Program-made: the position numbers and the translations under genes | Shown here: positions 23,510 to 35,857 of the stretch, in pieces | Position numbering within the stretch: the first letter of the stretch is position 1 | How the letters are laid out: every line of letters begins with the position of its first letter | The notes under the pieces: generated by a model | Seen by the model: the letters and a program-made list of their open reading frames with translations, nothing else | Database searches by the model: none | What the model was told of the DNA's origin: nothing | Source: Azorinus chamasolen | Lineage: Eukaryota; Mollusca; Bivalvia; Cardiida; Solecurtidae | Length of the DNA stretch: 64,000 nucleotides | Reading direction: 5' to 3' | NCBI GenBank assembly: GCA_963576725.1 | Contig: OY755242.1 | Coordinates: 1,998,404 to 2,062,403, forward strand

Positions 23510-24150
23510 GAAAACTGGCCACCCTTGGGATGTAGCTGATTTTGACCACAGGGGCATAATTTATATAACTTTTGTAGAGGACCTGAACATGATGTTATGT
23601 GCAAATTATGAAAGCTGAGAACCTTCCAGAACCTAATCAGTGTTGACTATATATTTCTACTGAAAACTGGCCACCCCTGGGGCGGGGCCAATTTTGACCT
23701 GAGGGCATAATTTATAAACCTTTCGTAGTGAACTTCCAGATGCTATGAGAAGATTTTCAAAGTTTTCACATTATGTTTTACAGTTTCTATATAAACCAAG
23801 GCACCCCTAGCCAGGGGCATGGTCAATTTTGATCCCAGGGGCATAATTAGTACAACTTTTGTAGAAGACCTGAAGTCAATGCTATGTGCCAAATAAGAAA
23901 GACGAGAATATTCCAGTTTCAGGAGAAGTTTTCACTATATGTTTCTATAGAAAACTGGCCACCCCTGGGGCTGGGCCACATTTGATCCCAGGGGCATAAT
24001 TTATATAAGATTTGTAGAGGACCTATACATGATGCCATGTGCCAAAGATGAAAGCTGAGAACCTTGTAGATTCAGAGAAGATTTTTAAAGGTTCAAATTG
24101 TAGACGACTGAAAACACACGACGGATGGCACTTTGTGCTCTGGTGACCTG
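23510..24150 (+). repeat. GCTCACC-family fragment without a 5' end
   Basis: About four diverged core units and a damaged tail ending in CACTTTGTGCTCTGGTGA. Confidence 0.6.
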
Positions 24151-24227
24151 AACATATTGGCCCTGATATCGCTCACCAGATAATTAGAGGAGAGGATTTC
24201 CAAAGTTTTTACTATATGTTACTATAA

Positions 24228-26065
24228 ACAAGAGGGCCATGATGGCCCTTAATCGCTCACCTGTTCATAACAGATTAATGATTTCAATGACAGATTACAT
24301 AATTTGAAAAATCTGGTAGAAAACAATTAGATCATGCTACATACTAAATATAAAGAGTCTAGACCTTACAGATTTGGAGGAGAAGATATTTTAAAGATTT
24401 TCCTATGAAAAACTGTTAAGCCCCATGGCAAGGCCATTTTTGATCCGGGGTTCATAATTTGAAAATCTTGGTAGAGGACTATTAGATAATGCAACATACC
24501 AAATATCTAAGGTCTATGCCTTACAAGTTCAGAGAAGACTTTTAAAGATTTTTAAGAGACGAAGATTTTTTAAAACTTTCCTATGAAAAACTGATATGCC
24601 CCTGGACGGGGCCATTTTCAACCAAGGGGACATAATTTGAACAATCTTGGTAGAAAACTATTAGATAGCGCTACATACCAAATATTAAAGGTCTCTGCCT
24701 TACAGTTTTGGAGAAGAAGATTCTTAAAGCTTTTCATATGAAAAACTGATAAGCCCCAGGCCTGGGCCATTTTTGACCAAGGAATAATAATTTGATTAAT
24801 CTTGGTAGAAAACCATTAGATGATGCTAAATACCAAATATCAAGGGCCTAGACCTTACAGTTCTGGAGGAGAAGATTTTTAAAAAATTTCCTATGAAAAA
24901 CTGATTAGCCCTTGGGCGGGGCCATTTTTGGTCCGGGGATCATAATTTGATTATTCTTGGTAGAGGACCATTAAATAATGCTACATACCAAATATCAAAG
25001 GTCTATACCTTATCATTTTAGAGAAGAAGATTTTTAAAGATTTTCCTATGAAAAACTGATAAGCCCCGGGGTGGGGCCATTTTTGTCCGTGGGGTCATAA
25101 TTTGAACAATCTTAGTAGAGGACCATTACATCATGCTATATACCAAATACCAAAGGTCTATGCCTTACAGTTTCAGAGAAGAAGATTTTTAAAGATTTTC
25201 CTATGAAAAACTGATAAGCCCTGGGGCGGGGCCATTTTTGTCCTGGGGGTCATAATTTGAACAATCTTAGTAGAGGACCATTAGATGATGCTACATACCA
25301 AATACCAAAGGTCTATGCCTTACATTTTCAGAAGAAGATTTTTAAAGATTTTCCTATGAAAAACTGATTAGCCCTGGGGCGGGGCCATTTTTGGCCCAGG
25401 GGTCATCATTTGAACATTGTGGTAGAGGACCATTAGATCATGCTACATACCAAATATCAAAGGTCTATGCCTTATAGTTTCAGAGAAGAAGATTTTTAAA
25501 GATTTTCCTATGAAAAACTGATAAGCCCTGGGGCGGGGCCATTTTTGTCCTGGGGGTCATAATTTGAACAATCTTAGTAGAGGACCATTTGATGATACTA
25601 CATACCAAATACCAAAGGTCTATGCCTTACAGTTTCAGAGAAGAAGATTTTTAAAGATTTTCCTACGAAAAGCTGATAAGCCCCGGGGCGGGGCCATTTT
25701 TGGCCCAGGGGTCATAATTTGAAAATTTTTAGTAGAGGATCGTTAGATGATGCTACATACTAAATATCAAAGGGCTATGTCTTACAGTTTCAGAGAAGAA
25801 GATTTTTAAAGATTTTCCTATGAAAAACTGATAAGCCCTGGAGCGGGGCCATTTTTGGCCTGGGGGACATAATTTGAACAATCTTTGTAGAGGACCATTA
25901 TCATGCTACATACCAAATATCAAAGCTCTTGGCTTTGTAGTTCCAGAGAAGAAGATTTTTAAGTAAATTGTTGACGCCCGCACATACGCACGACTGACAT
26001 ATGCACGACGCCGGACATAGGATCATCCCAATAGCTAACATTGGCACTTTGTGCCAGGTGAGCTA
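24228..26065 (+). mobile_element. GCTCACC-type element, CTGATAAGCCC core, 11 units
   Basis: 5' hairpin GGGCCATGATGGCCC, then about eleven regular ~155-base units, a (GACG)-like tail with TACGCACGAC, and a 3' hairpin TTTGTGCCAGGTGAGCT before the A-run. Confidence 0.75.
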
Positions 26066-26271
26066 AAAATGACCAACCTTTTGGGCGGAGCCAATTTTGA
26101 CCCCAGGGGAAATTTTTTATATAACTTTTGTATAGGATCTGAATATAATCCTACGTGCCAAATATGCAAGTTATAGACCTATAAATACGAGGTATATTCA
26201 CAGACTACTAAACGTTGTGTCAAATAATTATCCTGAGAGTACCTTTTGGTACAATACATGTAAATGATTAA

Positions 26272-26905
26272 TTAGGGCCATAAGGCCCTGAAGCCCTCAC
26301 CTGAGATACCATGGGGCGGGCCATTTTTTACCAAGAAGTCAACATTTGTATAGCCTTGATAGAGAACCACAAGGCAACACAGTATGCCATTAATTAAAGG
26401 TCTAAGCCTTATGGTTTCAGTGAAAAAAAACAATATTTTATATTTTTCCCATGAAAAATTGATAAGCCCCAAGGCAGGGCCAAGTTTCACCCAGAGGTCA
26501 GGGTCGTAAGTTGAACATGATTGGCAGAGGACCACAAGTCAAAGCTACATATTTTTAGAGGACCATTAGATCAGGTTACATACCAAATATCAAAGGTTTA
26601 GGCCTTACAGTTTCAGATTTTTAAAGATGTTCGTATGAAAAACTGATAAGCCCTTGGGCGGGGCCGTTTTTTGTCCAGGGTCATAATTTGAAATGTCTTT
26701 GTAGAGGACCATTCTATCATGCTACATACCAAACATCAAAGATTTATGCCTTACAATTTCATCAGGTTTTCCTATGAAAAACTGATAAGCCCTTGGGTGG
26801 GGCCATTTTTGGTCTGGGGGTCATAAATTGAACAATGTTTGTAGAGGACCATTAGATCATGCTACATAGCAAATATCAAAGGTCTAGGCCTTACAGTTTC
26901 AGTTC
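26272..26905 (+). repeat. GCTCACC-type element, truncated at the 3' end
   Basis: Begins GGGCCATAAGGCCCTGAAGC, has about four CTGATAAGCCC units, then breaks off into unrelated sequence at about 26905. Confidence 0.6.
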
Positions 26906-27240
26906 TAGCAGATGACAGAAACTTAGTGCACTGCTTTCACCCTTTCACTGCTGAATCAACTTGAACTGGATTCAGATCTAATACCAAGTGACTGTCTAGC
27001 CAAGATCTAAACTGTTTACAACTTGTGACAATTTTGCTTTAGGTCAAGATGCCTAAAACTGGTCTTTGAGAAATTCAAATGACATCAATAAAGCTATGCA
27101 ATTATACCTTGATCAAGGTAGATAGGCAAATAAAGTGCTGGGCAGTACATAATCCCAGTTTTTGTGTGAAATGACCAATAAAAATATCTTTACAAATCTT
27201 TTAACCCTTTCCCTCATATAAACCTATTTCTTACGCATTA

Positions 27241-27310
27241 GCAAACACAGAGTAGACCCAGATCAGATGGCTCCTACAGAAGCTGTCTGATCAGGGTCTG
27301 CTCTGTTTGC
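27241..27310. repeat. Palindromic MITE core, GCAAACAGAG family, copy 2
   Basis: Near-perfect palindrome, GCAAACACAGAGTAGACCC to GGGTCTGCTCTGTTTGC. The family terminus TTAACCCTTTCCCTC is at 27200-27215. Confidence 0.75.
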
Positions 27311-28099
27311 TTTTGACTCAATATTGATCTGATTTCTACAGTTTTTGTTGAAGCAAAAACTTCTCTTCACAGAAATAATGTGTTTTTACGCATTAAACAA
27401 TAAGAGTACATTGTATACCCAAACCAGACGGGTCCCAGATCAATTTTTGTGAAAGCAAAATTAATAGGTAATGGGTTAATATGTGTTTAATAGGTGTTTA
27501 GAAATAATTCTAGCTCTAGGTTGTGAATATCTGATAATATGTCAATTAAACGGGTCATTAGTTTTTTTAACTTGAAATTTAAATTGAAATTGAAATTGAG
27601 AAGAGTTACTCATTTTTTGAGTAACATTTATTATTGATTGACAATCATTATGATTAACTTAAGACATTATTTGTTTTTAAAATCAAATTAAATTAATTAA
27701 TAGCAAGGAGAAGTCTTTATTAAACACCTAAATTTCAACTAAATGCAATTAATGAAGACTATATTACATGCCTCGCATAATAAAATTTATTAAAATAAAT
27801 TATTATAATGAAACTAATTATTTTTTTCCAATCACATAAATTAACTGCAGAAACAAACATAACATTGTACAAAGACCTATGATAACATCTAGCTGTGAAA
27901 TTTCCAGCACCACAAATCACTCACACTACACACTATGGTGTTAATGGGTCAACATTCCTTTCAAAATGCCTTTAATTTTTCGTCTGAAGCAAAAATTTAT
28001 TGTGGTCTGCTTCAATTCTTAAAATAAACATACTTTCATTTTTTTGCAAAAATATTGTCATCTAACTTTCATTTTTTTGCAAAAATATGGTCAAGATGA

Positions 28100-28164
28100 C
28101 AAACAGTTTGGATGCTAATAAGATGCCGCATTATGCGGCCTCTCATCTGGATCCAAACTGTTTG
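28100..28164. repeat. Palindromic MITE core, GTTTGGATCC family, copy 2
   Basis: Counterpart of 907-971 in the duplication. Confidence 0.7.
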
Positions 28165-28322
28165 CATAGGTAAACACAGTTTCACCACTAGCGTGCAAAG
28201 AGTCATGCATTGACCTGGAGAGATTTTACTGCCCAGTGCTGTAACCTTTTAACTGTACTTCCTGATGTGAAGAAGTCTATTTAACCCATAATTTCCCTCA
28301 TATAAACTTGTTTTCACGCATC

Positions 28323-28382
28323 TGCAAATAGAGTAGACCCAGATAAGGTGGCTCCTATAGGATCAGGGTCTGCTCTGTTTGC
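28323..28382. repeat. Palindromic MITE core, GCAAACAGAG family, copy 3
   Basis: Counterpart of 1143-1200 in the duplication, with a better preserved right arm (GGGTCTGCTCTGTTTGC). Confidence 0.7.
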
Positions 28383-29095
28383 TAAAAGCATTTGATAGAT
28401 CTGTTTCTATGCTGTTTAAAAACAGCTACACTGATCCACTTCCCATATTTCATTATAAATAGTTATAAATAGAATAACTATTCAGGAGGTACTAGAATTC
28501 CAATGCAGTTATCTCCCCTTTCAAATATACTAAGGGGGAAACTTTTTAACTGTATTTTCTGATGTTAAGAAGTCTAAAGCCCCAGGGTCAGACAATTTTT
28601 GGCCCAGGGGTCATTATTTGAACAAACTTGGTAGTGGTATATTAGGTGATGCTTCATACCAAATATCTTAGATCTAGTTTATGTGGTTTCAGACAGAAGA
28701 TTTTTAAAGGTTTCCCTATATAAGTCTATGTAAAAATTACAAGCCCCAGGGCTGGGCCAATTTTTGACCCGGGGGTCATCATTTGAACACACTTGGTAAA
28801 GGACCATTAGATGATGATATATACCAAATCTCTAGAAATTGTGGTTTCAGAGAAGATTTTTAAAGATTAAAAATAAAACCTTTAAAAGTAGTGGGGGCGG
28901 GGCCATGTTTTGCCCGGGGGTCATGATTTAAACAACCTTGATAGAGGACATCCTATGGTACATTTCTGTGAAATTTGGTTGAAATGGTTTAAGAGAAGAA
29001 GTCATTTGAAATAAAAGTGAAGGGACAGACAGACTGACGGACCGACAATGGGCGTTCACAATAGCTCACCTTGAGCCTTTGGCTCAGGTGAGCTA

Positions 29096-29940
29096 AAAAC
29101 ACCAGGCGATCACATCTAAGATGCACACCTGCATATTTCCAGCAATGTTCATGTCAAGTTTCATCAGGAGTACTTACCAAGAATTTTTTCCGACAAATTT
29201 ACGATGGAAGATGAAGAATCATTAGAAAGAATTACATAGTATAATAATAATAAGAAAATTGAGCACACAATGTACCCTCCACCCCCACTTCATTTCGGGG
29301 TCATAATAAATCAGGGGAACATCAACCTACAAACTCAGTTTTGCCCATTATCTACCTAGGTAAAGACATTTTGGCCATACTATATACTTCATGAAAAAGA
29401 CAAGGGTCCATGAAAAGATGATATATTGGTAAACAATGCCATTTATAGGTATTTAAGGCACAAGCCTCTAAACAAACCTATCTATTTTTGTTCATGATCA
29501 CACTTGGCTGAGATCTTATGATCAAAAACATAATCTAAACAAGCAAACCATGCGGAAACTAGATTTTTTTGTGTTAGCAATTTACCTAATTATTTTTATT
29601 GATATAGATTTTTATGTCGCTTCAAGACAGTTTCAGTTAATTCACAACAACAAACTAATTACAGATTGAGGAAGACCCAAGGTGCAATTTGAAACCTAAA
29701 ACATTATACCTGAATCCAATTTCAGGCTATAATTGGCACCTGAGTAGAACGACTGACCATCCTCAAGTCAGCTGAAAAGCTTCCGCATGAATTTACTCCT
29801 TGAATTTTTAAAGATACAATGTTAATTATGTACTTGTAATTTTATTGCCATGTGTATAAGTTTCTATATTAGCGTAAAATTAACCTCTGGGCAAATACAT
29901 CTTATTAGCACAGTACAGATAAAAACAGCCAGGAATTTTC
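29096..29940. other. No gene seen
   Basis: AT-rich intronic sequence without strong repeats or long open frames. Confidence 0.4.
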
Positions 29941-30445
29941 AAAATAGTGACCTTGACCCTTAATGTATCCTTGTATCAACTGAAAGACCTTCACCAAAGC
30001 TATCTCCATACCATAAATGAATTGTCTAGTATATGTGGAAGTTTGTCAATGATGGCCAACTTGTCAAAAACGTGACCTTGACCTAATTTCAAATATCTTT
30101 ATATCATCTAAAAGGCCTTTACCAATGACATCTGTATACCAAGATGAACTGCCTAGCATTTGTAGTTCAGAAGTTATAGCAATGTTAAAATTTGATAAAA
30201 ACGGCAAAATTTTCAAAACAGTGACCTTGACCTAGATCTGATTTTATGTAACCTTGTATCAAGTGAAAGGCCTTCATCCAAGCTATCTGCATACCAAATA
30301 TGAATTGTCTAGCTTAAGTAATTGAGAACTTATAAGCAATGTTAAAAATTTGTTAACGACAGCACGCCACCCAACTGCCTGCCCACCAGGTTTTCGCCAA
30401 ACTATAGGTCATGATTTTTCTTGAAAAATCCAGCTAAAAATTATC
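29941..30445 (+). repeat. Pearl-like tandem array with GTGACCTTGACC units
   Basis: Three or four ~140-base units carrying AGTGACCTTGACC and AAAGGCCTT. It ends in GCACGCCACCCAACTGCCTGCC and a short hairpin before GCTAAAAA. The same tail recurs at 60630-60690. Confidence 0.55.
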
Positions 30446-31199
30446 AGGATCTGAGAAACAATAGATATGCTAAAGTGTGAAAATGGTAAAATATGCCATT
30501 TATCACTATATCAAGGGCACCAGACATAGAAGCCCATTTTTTTTCTATAATAATATATAATAATTTTTGTATATGATATATACAAATAATAATGTATATG
30601 ATTTTTTAGGGACATGTCCATTATGTATGGGTATGATGAGGATATAAAAATTCTGGTCACTACTGTGAAATACTGGTTAAAATGAGGTATACACTGTAAT
30701 TCAAAGGCACATAACTCTAAACCTACTGATTCGTACTATATCATCATCAAACCTGACCAACATCCTACAACTATGCACACTATGTGATTATTAAGCATTT
30801 ATGTAGAAATCAAAGTGTTATAGTGTTAACATGGTACAACGTGTCATTGTTTATAGTTTATGAGCATATTACTCTATATAGCTACTTGTTTATTTGCCAA
30901 TAATAACACTTGTCCTTGATCTTAAAACCTCAGACAATATTTCCAAGTTTGGAAAAGATTGTTTAAGAAAAGGGAATACTATAACAATAACAAATTATGA
31001 TTGTTTAGGAAAAGTTGAAGCTAGAATATTAACAAGCGAATTGTTGGTGACAAATTACCACTTAAACCTTTACTACATGAATATTCATATAAGAAATAAA
31101 GACACAATGAATAATAATTATATTGTTATAACACCACACGTACATATGATATCTTTTTGGCCATGGCAGAAACTTTAGAATCTAATCTATATTATATCA
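30446..31199. other. No gene seen
   Basis: AT-rich; a 94-codon open frame at 30894-31178 has no protein-like character and no splice context. Confidence 0.4.
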
Positions 31200-31201
31200 T
31201 A

Positions 31202-31258
31202 AGCAAACAGATCAGACCCTGATAAGGCAGCTCCTATAGGAGCCATCTGATCATGTTT
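31202..31258. repeat. Palindromic MITE core, GCAAACAGAG family, copy 4
   Basis: Palindrome centred on CTCCTATAGGAG; the right terminus is decayed. It lies 69 bases downstream of exon D's donor. Confidence 0.7.
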
Positions 31259-31326
31259 ACAAAGGCATAAAAAGGCATATTTATTGAATAAAGGGTAAAG
31301 AGAGTTAAATACTCCTTCAAAGATAC

Positions 31327-31602
31327 CTTGTTGACAAATCGTTGTTTTCAGCTTTCAACTTTTTCTCTTTTTCTTCCAAGTTTCTGATCTCGTTTTCAAG
31401 ATCGGTAATCTTGTGTTTTTGTTTTCTTATCTCTTCTGCAGACTTATCACTTAAGTCAGCACAGTATTTAGCCATCTCATCAACATCAAGCTTTTTTTGT
31501 GCTAATTCTTGGCTTATATTTTCAATATATTTCTTGAATTCAAAATCCTTCTCCTTAGCAGTATCCAAAGCCTGTTGTTTCTCGGCTTGCACTTTTTTTT
31601 TG
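31327..31602 (-). CDS. Coiled-coil exon D of Mieap/SPATA18-like gene
   Basis: A 276-base exon and the best coding signal in the window. The acceptor is TTATTTCTTTTCAG and the donor GTATCT; the frame is one base, 91 codons, two bases. The product runs KKKVQAEKQQALD to KLKAENNDLST, a continuous charged coiled coil with heptads (ITDLENEIRNLEEKEKKL). The left-over AG joins G of the final visible exon to give arginine. Codon usage is unremarkable and there are no stops. The following intron (31326 back to 6897) is about 24.4 kb and contains most of the mobile DNA described here. Confidence 0.8.
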
Positions 31603-32716
31603 CTGAAAAGAAATAAAAACTTTGTCAATACATGTAAGCCTTAACCTAATAAATATTTATACATACATCTGCTTATCATGAATTTGATTAAGATATGCAG
31701 TTGAACTTTGATATCTCGAACTCAGTTAACTCGAACTCTGGCATAAGTCAAAGTAAAAGTTCAGTCCTTCCAAATTTTACAATACAGAATTGTATCTCTA
31801 CCCATATCTTGATATACTCATGTGACAGCTAAATACGGGTAAACAAGAGTGCCAGTGGGCACAATATACGCCCGTCGATGTCTTGTTCAACATAAACTAG
31901 GGTTAACGTATTTGCTAAACTTAAATTCTAAGTCCAATTTTAGGACAAAGTTTCAAGGTTGTAAATAGGCATACTTGAACAAAAAACTTTAACAAAAAAG
32001 TCTAAATTAAAAAGAGCCATAACTGTGTCTAAATGCTTGACAGAGTTACATTGTATTTACTCTTGCCTACAGCTGAAGCTTCTGATGGTGAACAAATGTT
32101 TTAAGTTTAAAACCTTTATCTGAGAGGATTATGTAAATAAGTGGACTTTAACCAAAACCTAAACCAAAATTTCAAAGCTAAAAGCATCATAGGTATGTCA
32201 AAATGTTAGATAGAGTATATACTCTTGCTACAGGTGAAGCTTGTGATGGTAAACAAGTGTTCCAAGTTTAAAAGCTTAATCTGAAAGGGATATGTAAATA
32301 AATGGACTTGAACCAAATCCTTAACCAAAATTTCTAAGTTGAAAGGGGGCATAATTCTGTCAAAATGTTGGACAGAGTTATGTACTCTTGCCTACAGGTG
32401 AAGCTTGTGATGGTGAACAAGTGCTCCAAGGTTAAAAGCTTTATCTCAAAGGGTGATGTAAATAAGTGGACTTTAACCAAAACCTTAAACAAAAATTCTA
32501 AGTTAAAAAGGGGCATAATTCTGTCAAAATGCTTGACAGAGTTATTTACTCTAGTCTACAGGTGAAGCTTGTGATGATGAACAAGTGTTCCAAGTTTAAA
32601 AGATTTATCTCAAAGGGTTATGTAAATAAATGGACTTTAACAAAGCCTTAACCAAAAATTCTAAGGGGCATAATTCAGTCAAAATGCTTGACAGAGTTAT
32701 GTACTCTTGTCTACAG

Positions 32717-32819
32717 ATGAATGGAAAAGTAGCAAAGTCAAGCAGGCAAAGCCACATGCAAGACGCAACCACCACCAAAACACCGATAGACAGCATCACA
32801 CACACACACACACAACCAA

Positions 32820-32859
<40 letters not shown>

Positions 32860-33422
32860 AATGAACACAGAAAACACCAAAAGACACACAAGAACCAGGG
32901 ACAAACGTTCCACACATGAACAAATCACAAGCACAAAGACGCAAGGCAAACAAAAGGAAGGGTGACAAAGAGAGTACCGCCTTGGCACGGTCAGTAGCAA
33001 AAACATCACTGGGGGTTTAAACCGGTTTACGGACGTCCTAACCTCACACTTCTCTCAAAGTCACCCTAGCTTTACAAATATTGTAAATAAAGGTATACCC
33101 GCTGGACTTACCCACAACATAGACGACGGTGAACACAGGACAACATGTAAAACATAGCATAATAACTGTGACAATCCGTCAAATATGTACTCAATGACTT
33201 TGCTGAAGTCAGAGCACCTGCAGGTAAGCCGTTAAGGGCACGACAGGGAAAAAGTAATACATGAGTCTGGTAAGCTCATCCTGTATCCAAGTTTAAGAGT
33301 ATACCATCATAGAGTACTACCCTCGGCCTGTCATCGCGCAAGCAAAGAGGGAAGTGTAGCTACCGACTGTAAAAGGGTCAATAACCAAACATGCAGTGCG
33401 TTGCAATATAATAGGATAATAG
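32717..33422. mobile_element. Insertion of unknown type inside a pearl core unit
   Basis: The core unit normally reads CTACAGGTGAAGCTTGTG; here about 700 bases separate CTACAG from GAAGCTTGTG. The insert holds the CA microsatellite and a GC-richer block containing ACCGCCTTGGCACGGTCAG and AACCTCACACTTCTC, a motif also seen near 8287. No inverted ends or clear target duplication. Confidence 0.5.
32797..32858 (+). repeat. (CA)n microsatellite
   Basis: About 30 CA dinucleotides with one interruption (ACCAAACG). Confidence 0.95.
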
Positions 33423-33527
33423 GAAGCTTGTGATGGTGAACAAGTGTTCCAAGGTTAAAAGCTTTATCTCAAAGGGTTATGTAAATAAATGGACTTTAAC
33501 AAAGCCTTAACCAAAATTTCTAAATTA

Positions 33528-33929
33528 ACAAGATGTGTTTGTGAAACACTATGCCCCCTCATATATTTGACCTCTGACCTTGGAGGATGACCTTGACCTT
33601 GACATGTCACCCCTCAAAATGTGCAGCCTCATGAGATACACAAGCATGCCAAATATCAAGTCTCTATCTCTACTGGTCCAAAAGTTATGGCCAATGTTAA
33701 AGTCGGCGATTTGACCCATATATTTGACCTCTGACCTTGAAGGATGACCTTGACACGTCACCCCTCAAAATGTGCGGCTTCATGAGATACATATGTATGC
33801 CAAATATCAAGTCTCTATCTATACTGGCTCAAAAGTTATGACCAATGTTAAAGTTGCTGACAAACAAACAGACAAACAGACAGACAGGGCAAAAACAATA
33901 TGCCCCCGACTATCATCTATTGGGGCATA
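33528..33929 (+). mobile_element. Pearl/Helentron-like element, family ATGCCCCC (short)
   Basis: 5' ACAAGATGTGTTTGTGAAAC (hairpin) then TATGCCCCC. About two core units with GACCTTGACCTTGACATGTC; a (GACA)n tail; 3' end ATGCCCCC, loop, GGGGCAT. It sits between TTA and AAAAGGGGC of a host unit whose intact form TTAAAAAGGGGC is at 32505-32516. Confidence 0.8.
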
Positions 33930-34789
33930 AAAAGGGGCACAATTCGTTCAAAATGCTTGACAGAGTTATTTACTCTTGCCTACAGGTGAAGGTTGTGACG
34001 GTGAATAAGTGTTCCAAGTTTCAAAGCTTTATGGCAAAGTGTTATGTAAATAAGTGGACTTGTTCAACATAAATTGATGTTAACATTTTTACTTAACGCA
34101 AATGCTGAACACAAATTCTAAGTCCAATTAAGTGACCTTGACTTTGGATAAACGAGCTGGGACTTGGCAGGCTACTGTAGCATGTCTAGATAAACATTGT
34201 GGTTAAACATGGGAAGGATCCACCAAGCGGAACTTGAGTTAGAGATGTTACAGACAGACAGACTGGTTAACATTTTTGCTAAACGCAAATTCTAAGTCAA
34301 ATTATGTGACCTTGACCTTGACCTTGGATAAACAAACCGGGACTTGGCAGGCTACTGTAGCATGTCTAAATAAATATTGTGTAAAAATTTGAGAAGGATC
34401 CACCAAGTGGAACTTGGGTTAGAGATGTTACAGACGGACGGACAGCGCCATTCCATAATACATCCCGTTTTTTCAAACGGGCATATAAAAATAATGCAGA
34501 AAGCTCCTGATACCTTTAGGCCTACAGTAAGCTGTGAACTTGTGAAATTGTTCAGATTAGAAATTAAATGACACAAACTCGAGATATCGAAGTTCAACTG
34601 TGGTTTATTTCTTGAATTAAAAATATAAAATAAGAATATTTGTTGCAATGGCAACAAGTAGAAAATAACCAAAAAGCATGGGGATAAGAAACCTAATTTT
34701 TCATGTCTAGTTTCTCTTTTCTTGCATTTTAGCAAGCAAGATCACATACCCCACACCACAACTTGGTCAGAGAAAGCAGTGATTCCCCA

Positions 34790-35375
34790 TGACAGATTCC
34801 TCTAAATATCGAACCCATCCTGGCATTCATGACACTTCTTACAGTAAATGTTAGACAAAATGGTAAAGAATGAAAGTGCTAGATGAGCAACACTGTATCA
34901 TGGTACACAGACGGACAGATTGGAGACAGATTCCTCTAAAAATCTAAGTCACCCAAGCTTTTATTCATGACAACTCTTAAAGCAAATTTGAGAAAATTCA
35001 GTCAAGAAATGGAAATTGATATAAAAGCAACAATGTATTATGATACACGGATAGAGTGACTGATGGACAGATGGATGACACATTCCTCTGAAAATTGAAG
35101 TCTTCCAAGCTTTTATTCATGACAATTCATAAAGCAAATTCGAGGGCAATTGGTAAAGAAATGAAAATGCTATTTGAGCAACAATATATTATGAAACATG
35201 GACCGAATGACAGATGGACAGATGACAGATTCCTCTGAAAACTAATTGCATCCATGCTTTCATTTATGACAATTCTTAAAGCAAATTTGAGAAAAAATGG
35301 TTTACAAATGAAAGTTCTAGATTAGCATTAAGCTTTAGGATACATGGTCCGACTGACTGACTGACAGACAGGTCA
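34790..35375 (+). repeat. Tandem repeat, ~150-base unit
   Basis: Four diverged units marked by GACAGATTCCTCT, AAGCTTTTATTCATGAC and AAGCAAATTTGAG. Pearl-like core without recognisable ends. Confidence 0.6.
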
Positions 35376-35387
35376 TATGCTATATAC

Positions 35388-35551
35388 TTTAGATGTGCCA
35401 CTTCGTTGATGGTCATGTGAGTCATTGCATTGTAAATTGTAAGGCTGATAGCACCTGCATGTGAGATCCTGCCAAAACCTTTCATTGAATTAAGTTGACT
35501 AGCAACACACATGGTACAAGAAGACCATTGATGCAAAGCATCAGATGGTGC
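35388..35551 (-). CDS. Possible orphan exon, function unknown
   Basis: On the minus strand a good acceptor (TATTCTGTAATAG) is followed by a 164-base open stretch in phase 0 (APSDALHQWSSCTMC to TINEVAHL) and a GTATAT donor. The composition looks protein-like and non-repetitive, unlike the tandem repeat next to it. I do not recognise it. Its phases (0 in, 2 out) do not fit between exons C and D of the surrounding gene, so it is either an alternative or cryptic exon, an exon of another gene, or a captured fragment. Confidence 0.25.
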
Positions 35552-35857
35552 CTATTACAGAATAGAGAATAATAATCAAATGGTTAAAGTAAAATATAAT
35601 GTGAACCAGATGTCTGTGTTACTCCCTAAAACTATGGCATAAGTAACACAACAAAATGCTTCAGCTGCACCCAAGGGCTCTTCAAACAGCAGCCATTTTA
35701 GTTAGATGGTCCCAGTAACACAATAACTGTGCCTTTGTCTGTCTGCCATATGGTATTCTATTGTGCAAACTCTCCGCTTACTGTCTGTCAGATAATGCAT
35801 TGCAATTAATCTCAAACTAAAAGGAAACAGCAGGTAAAAATTGGTAATATACATAGC

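Larger units (their letters stand above)
27335..29095. repeat. Segmental duplication, right copy
   Basis: Partner of 1-6310 without its three insertions, so it supplies unoccupied target sites near 28450, 28740 and 28865. 27600-27900 is AT-rich, with no feature. Confidence 0.75.
31843..34487 (+). mobile_element. Pearl/Helentron-like element, family ATACGCCCGTC (long)
   Basis: 5' ACAAG plus hairpin GTGCCAGTGGGCAC and ATACGCCCGTCG; 3' hairpin CCCGTTTTTTCAAACGGG before CATATAAAA. Core units of ~160 bases carry GACAGAGTTATGTACTCTTG and GGTGAAGCTTGTGATGGTGA. It is interrupted by an unknown insert (32717-33422) and a short second element (33528-33929). 34081-34440 has CCTTGACCTTGG-type units. Confidence 0.7.
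31698..34600. mobile_element. Transposon remnant with CAGTTGAACTT termini, split by insertions
   Basis: Left end CAGTTGAACTTTGATATC and right end complement CAGTTGAACTTCGATATC. Only about 145 and 113 bases of its own sequence remain around a nested pearl element. A clean TA duplication is not visible. Pogo-like by its ends. Confidence 0.6.

Noticed and set aside
7400..26065. CRISPR-like array of regular ~160-base repeats
   Set aside because: Units are contiguous without spacers, in a eukaryotic genome, and form the core of transposable elements.
32605..33009. Cysteine/valine-rich 134-codon frame
   Set aside because: Translation of the CA microsatellite and flanks.
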